Assembly: GCA_902762325.1 (NCBI GenBank)
Contig: CACWNV010000018.1
Location: forward strand, 41,776 to 105,775
Reading direction: 5' to 3'
Length of the DNA stretch: 64,000 nt
DNA from: an uncultured Prevotellaceae bacterium
GTDB lineage: Bacteria; Bacteroidota; Bacteroidia; Bacteroidales; Bacteroidaceae
The position numbers and the translations under genes were made by a program. The notes beneath the pieces are model-generated. The model searched no databases. It saw nothing but the letters and a program-made list of their open reading frames with translations, and was not told the DNA's origin. Each line of letters starts with the position of its first letter. Position 1 is the stretch's first letter. Shown piece by piece: positions 60,909-64,000 of the stretch.

Positions 60909-61533
60909 CTTGATTGTATATTTCTTCAAATATCTTTCGTAGCCTAACCTTGTCGGACATGATGTTTCGAAGGTCTTTCAGATATTGTTCATTGGGTGAT
61001 TTAGGAATCCATAGAGTAATATAGCCCGCCGTTGAATACTTGTTTTCCAGATGCTCGTTGAATCGTCTCCATTGTTCTTCCTTGTCTTTTTCCGGATAGT
61101 TCTCTAACCCAAATTGGATGATTCGTAGGAAAACGACAGACGGTTCAAGTTCACGGTCTGCTTCGGCTACAATCTTTCCGTAAATACTCCTTGGCGCATG
61201 GCTTGATGAGGCACGATGATCCTCAATGGCTTCGCGCATCACTTGTATCTGCTTTGGTGAAAACCAGCGGAGAAGTCGTTGGTCTGCCGCAAGAATCTTG
61301 CCACCTGTGATATGATGGATGGCGCGTTGTCCGCTCATGCCAATGTCGTGATAGGCAGCTATGGTGTAGACCATGTTAATATCAGCACCTGTAATCTGGG
61401 CTAACTTAAGGCTGTTCTTGATGACGCGCTGGACATGACTGATGCCATGACTCTTTCCAAATTCTGAATACTTAGGAAGAATGTTGGTCTCAATAAAGTG
61501 CATCAGGTCGAGATCTGGATTTGTTGACAACAT
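60901..61533 (-). CDS. HD-domain phosphohydrolase
   Basis: A 210-residue cytoplasmic protein with the HD metal-binding set: His33 (SHGISHVQRV), His62-Asp63 (AAYHDIGM) and Asp126 (IVAEADREL). EDHRASSSHAPRSIYGKI lies between them, as in small single-domain HD hydrolases acting on nucleotides. The substrate is unknown. MHFIETNILPKY at residue 11 is an alternative start. It is convergent with CE12, sharing a terminator, and divergent from menA with interleaved promoters. Confidence 0.85.
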   Translation of the reverse strand: MLSTNPDLDLMHFIETNILPKYSEFGKSHGISHVQRVIKNSLKLAQITGADINMVYTIAAYHDIGMSGQRAIHHITGGKILAADQRLLRWFSPKQIQVMREAIEDHRASSSHAPRSIYGKIVAEADRELEPSVVFLRIIQFGLENYPEKDKEEQWRRFNEHLENKYSTAGYITLWIPKSPNEQYLKDLRNIMSDKVRLRKIFEEIYNQEK

Positions 61534-61565
61534 ACGCGGAAAGGATAAAAGGTTGTTATTTTTTG

Positions 61566-61593
61566 CAAATATACGATTTTATGTTTAATTTTG
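61566..61593. promoter_or_regulatory. Interleaved divergent promoters of the HD gene and menA
   Basis: Minus strand TATATTTG (61566-61573) serves the HD gene; plus strand TAATTTTG (61586-61593) serves menA. TTTG at 61562-61565 is 20 bases from the menA element and touches the HD element, so the -33 of one lies at the -7 of the other. Confidence 0.6.
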
Positions 61594-61625
61594 CAAGTGC
61601 AAAATAATCAAATGTATCGAGAAGC

Positions 61626-62537
61626 ATGGAAAAGAATGGGGTAGAGGTTAATTCTCTTAAAGCGTGGATACTGGCCGCCAGACCGAAGACGTTGACCGGT
61701 GCGGCGGTGCCGGTGATGATAGGGACGGCTTTGGCTTTAGCCGATTCAGGTTTTCATATTCGCATTGTCCCGACGATTCTATGTTTCCTGTTTGCCTTTA
61801 TCATGCAGGTTGACGCCAATTTCGTGAATGATTATTTCGATTTTCTTAAAGGAACTGACGATGAAAAGAGACTCGGTCCTAAACGTGCGTGTGCACAGGG
61901 ATGGGTCACTACGAAGGCTATGCGCTGGGCATTGGCTCTTACGACGGGGCTTGCATGTGTTGTCGGTTTGCCATTAATATATTATGGTGGATGGTGGATG
62001 ATTGCCGTGGGCGTGATTTGCGTGTTCTTCTGCTTCCTCTATACCACCCATCTTTCTTATATTGGAATGGGAGATGTCCTGGTCCTTTTGTTTTTCGGTA
62101 TCGTTCCTGTAACGATGACCTATTTTCTCGTGTTGCCCGACGGGATGCAGACCGTGACGTGGGAGTGCCTATTCGCTTCCGTCGCATGTGGATTGGTCAT
62201 AGACACCTTGTTGGTTATCAACAATTACCGTGATATTGATAACGACCGACGGGCAGGGAAGCATACGCTCATCGTAGCTATCGGCTCGAAATGGGGTAGG
62301 GTGTTGTATCTTGCACTTGGTGTCTTTGCCTGTCTGGTAGGTAACGTCTTCCATTTCTCAGAACATTCCTGGGCAGCATGGTTGCCCATCATCATTTACC
62401 TTCCCCTCCATGTCTCTGCTTTTATTGTAATGCGGAGAATCAACAAAGGAGCAGCACTCAACAAGGTCTTGGGATTGACCGCCCGAAATATGTTCTTCTA
62501 TGGCCTTTCTGTGGCTGTAGGTTTCATGATATCATAG
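61626..62537 (+). CDS. menA: 1,4-dihydroxy-2-naphthoate polyprenyltransferase
   Basis: A 303-residue inner-membrane prenyltransferase with about eight transmembrane helices. It opens WILAARPKTLTGAAVPVMIG as MenA proteins do; the first Asp-rich motif is NDYFDFLKGTDDEKR and the second NNYRDIDNDRRAGKHTL. It transfers the polyprenyl chain to DHNA in menaquinone synthesis for anaerobic respiration. The gene is alone; no other men gene is in the window. Downstream is the second copy of the 402-bp element. Confidence 0.95.
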   Translation: MEKNGVEVNSLKAWILAARPKTLTGAAVPVMIGTALALADSGFHIRIVPTILCFLFAFIMQVDANFVNDYFDFLKGTDDEKRLGPKRACAQGWVTTKAMRWALALTTGLACVVGLPLIYYGGWWMIAVGVICVFFCFLYTTHLSYIGMGDVLVLLFFGIVPVTMTYFLVLPDGMQTVTWECLFASVACGLVIDTLLVINNYRDIDNDRRAGKHTLIVAIGSKWGRVLYLALGVFACLVGNVFHFSEHSWAAWLPIIIYLPLHVSAFIVMRRINKGAALNKVLGLTARNMFFYGLSVAVGFMIS

Positions 62538-62567
62538 TCATTATCCTTAAAGGTTATTGTACCGCTC

Positions 62568-62969
62568 TTTTGTCAATAATTATTCGAATTTTGGCCCCAA
62601 ATGAAGGCCATCTAACCGAACAAATTGTTCCTCGGTCGCAAATAACGCAATTTTTGAGGTTTTTTGTAAGGCGTTGACTCATAAATGGTTACACGAATGT
62701 TTTTCTTTTAACGTGCGGTTTACAAAATCTATTTTTGCCAAAGGTATCGTTTAGGTGCGCTAAAGGTATCGTTTAGGCGTGCCAAAGGATATGTTTGAGG
62801 CGATGAAACATAACCTTTGGCGCGATCAAAGGTAAGGTATGGGAGTGAGAAACCTAAGCGATGGTAAAATGAAGAATGAAGAATGATGAGTGAAGAATCA
62901 AGTTTTACACAATTTAACATCTCTTTCGTCACTTTTCCCCGACAAGTTTTTGTCAAGATATTTGATGTG
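62568..62969 (+). repeat. 402-bp dispersed intergenic element, copy 2
   Basis: Matches 16012-16413 end to end in the same orientation. The best conserved parts are the 22-base array, the purine run GAAGAATGAAGAATGATGAG and the right end CACTTTTCCCCGACAAGTTTTTGTCAA. The left third is diverged but alignable (ATTCGAATTTTG, CTCGGTCG, AAATGGTT, CACGAAT). It fills most of the gap between menA and the SGNH gene (62538-63157). Confidence 0.85.
62740..62862. repeat. 22-base-period array of AAA-N7-TTT palindromes (array in copy 2)
   Basis: Units at exactly 62740, 62762, 62784, 62806, 62828 and 62850: AAAGGTATCGTTT twice, AAAGGATATGTTT, AAACATAACCTTT, AAAGGTAAGGTAT and AAACCTAAGC plus a degenerate end. 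Register and unit order match array A. The 5/6 hairpin of array A has lost pairing here at three positions. A further AAA-N7-TTT lies 16 bases before the first unit (62724), as in copy 1. Confidence 0.9.
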
Positions 62970-62979
62970 TTGTTAAATG

Positions 62980-63038
62980 AAACCGCTTAGGGATAAAGAT
63001 TATGTATCTTAACTTAATTTATCCCCCAAAAACCGCTT
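62980..63038. repeat. Hairpin flanked by 9-base direct repeats upstream of the SGNH gene
   Basis: AAACCGCTT occurs at 62980-62988 and 63030-63038, enclosing an 8-bp stem GGGATAAA/TTTATCCC (62990-62997 with 63018-63025). The second direct repeat lies just upstream of the -7 element at 63057, a suitable place for an operator. Confidence 0.6.
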
Positions 63039-63056
63039 GATTTGTGTTTTTATTTC

Positions 63057-63064
63057 TATTTTTG
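63057..63064 (+). promoter_or_regulatory. Promoter -7 element of the SGNH esterase
   Basis: TATTTTTG lies 93 bases upstream of the chosen start at 63158. Confidence 0.55.
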
Positions 63065-63157
63065 CAAACATAAATAGACAGATTGATTGGAATTTATCGA
63101 AAAAGAAAGAGAGAAAGTAAAGCAATGATTATATTTGAATCAAATAAAGTCAACAAT

Positions 63158-63820
63158 ATGATGAAAAAGCTATTATTACTTATGCTGATGATGACTGCAT
63201 TTGTCTATGCATCAGCACAGCCAAAGAAAGTGTCTGTACTTGGCGATTCTTACTCCACTTTCATTGGTGTCATCCCCGCCAAATACGCAACATTTTATCC
63301 CAACGACCGAAACGATGTCAAGGAGGTCGAGCAGACATGGTGGAGCCTCTATATCAAGGCAAAGGACTATGTGTTGGAAAAGAACGATTCGTGGGGCGGT
63401 ACAACTATCTGTGGTACTGGGTACGGAGGTATGGATTCATCACGAAGCAACTTCATATCTCGCGTGGATAGTCTTGGCAATCCTGACATCATCTTTGTTT
63501 TCGGTGGTACTAACGATGCTTGGGCGAACTCGCCCATAGGTGAGTATCAGTATTCGGATTGGACAAAAGACGATTGTAAGTATTTCCGTCCTGCGCTTGC
63601 CTGCCTGATCGACAAGCTACAAAAGCGTTATCCCAGTGCAAAAATCTGTTGCATCCTGAACTCGGAGTTAAGAGAGCCTATCAATGAGTCAATGCGTGAA
63701 ATCTGCAAGCATTATCAAGTACAACTCGTCGAACTCCATGATATAGAGAAGCAGAACGGTCATCCGTCAATAAATGGAATGAAGAGCATCTGCAAACAAC
63801 TGTTGGAAGCTGGCATGTAG
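63158..63820 (+). CDS. Exported SGNH/GDSL-type esterase
   Basis: A 220-residue protein starting MMKKLLLLMLMMTAFVYASA, a signal peptide; the frame is open further up to 63083 but those residues are not signal-like. SGNH blocks: KVSVLGDSYSTFIG (nucleophile Ser), GYGGMDSSRSNF (Gly), FVFGGTNDAWANS (Asn), and late NGHPSINGMKSIC (His). Its short size and GGTND fit hydrolases of acyl groups on sugars. The substrate is unknown. It stands alone behind a direct-repeat/hairpin region. Confidence 0.85.
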   Translation: MMKKLLLLMLMMTAFVYASAQPKKVSVLGDSYSTFIGVIPAKYATFYPNDRNDVKEVEQTWWSLYIKAKDYVLEKNDSWGGTTICGTGYGGMDSSRSNFISRVDSLGNPDIIFVFGGTNDAWANSPIGEYQYSDWTKDDCKYFRPALACLIDKLQKRYPSAKICCILNSELREPINESMREICKHYQVQLVELHDIEKQNGHPSINGMKSICKQLLEAGM

Positions 63821-64000
63821 CCGAGAATCCGACTTCTCTGCTCGCTTGTAGTAATGTTGGCGGTATTGTATCTCTTCTTTTGCAAACACAAATAAACAGA
63901 TAAATCAGTTACTATGTTTGCAGTTAAAAACGCCAATGAGCCGATAGGAGATGGTCCTTAGGCAGATAAATATTCCGCACCGTGAGGTGTAGAGAACCTC
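63821..64000. other. Window end without a recognisable gene
   Basis: No supported gene. 63869-63906 is a diverged copy of 63051-63088, the promoter region of the SGNH gene (shared TTTTGCAAACAYAAATARACAGAT). An ATG at 63914 opens only 15 codons. Confidence 0.5.

Noticed and set aside
63914-63961. 15-codon ORF at the window end
   Set aside because: Too short and without a ribosome site; kept only as part of the duplicated promoter region.

Overview
The window looks like a chromosomal segment of a member of Bacteroidales, most likely Prevotella or a close relative. The reasons are two SusC/SusD polysaccharide utilisation loci (PULs), several exported proteins ending in type IX secretion (T9SS)-like C-terminal tails, families largely confined to Bacteroidetes (DUF4494, DUF4293, the divergent omega subunit, BACON), and the Bacteroidetes promoter signature TAnnTTTG, sometimes with TTTG 19 bases upstream, in front of many genes. 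No rRNA, tRNA, intact transposase, prophage or CRISPR array was found.

Layout. 1-10037 (minus strand) is a beta-glucan PUL read SusC, SusD, surface glycan-binding lipoprotein, GH16, GH5, GH3 (cut by the window edge). 10414-12111 is ettA. 12187-20566 carries exported proteins (a short T9SS-type protein, a beta-propeller/DUF362 fusion, a large CotH-kinase/lamin-tail protein) around a 1.2-kb repeat-rich gap. 20796-34426 is mostly housekeeping: DUF4494 and YggS, a DUF1573/flavodoxin-ferredoxin/M6 protease operon, a GH105, a sugar nucleotidyltransferase with guaA, an outer-membrane barrel, mscL, gap, miaA, a lipid kinase and a Crp/Fnr regulator. 34683-39338 is a three-gene glycogen operon (debranching enzyme, GT4, GH57-like). 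39944-52096 (minus) is a second PUL, probably for pectin: SusC, SusD, DUF4957/DUF5123-type lipoprotein, PL1 pectate lyase, GH3. 52296-57145 holds msrA, a small conserved-looking ORF, rpe, an ECF sigma factor and the bamD/omega/DUF4293 operon. 57379-60840 is a TrmH methyltransferase followed by GH28 and CE12, two more pectin genes. 60901-63820 holds an HD protein, menA and an SGNH esterase.

How the genes work together. The first PUL would bind, import and cut beta-1,3 or mixed-linkage glucan. GH105, PL1, GH28 and CE12 together describe pectin breakdown spread over three loci. Neither PUL has a sensor/regulator inside the window. The glycogen operon would store and mobilise the resulting glucose.

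The most unusual content is non-coding. Four intergenic regions carry arrays of imperfect palindromes AAA-N7-TTT repeated at an exact 22-base period; two of the arrays sit inside two copies of a 402-bp element 46 kb apart. A 117-bp double-hairpin repeat is inserted in frame in guaA, and a relative of it abuts the susD stop. A dense nest of short stem-loops bounded by a 27-bp inverted repeat lies at 15361-15910.
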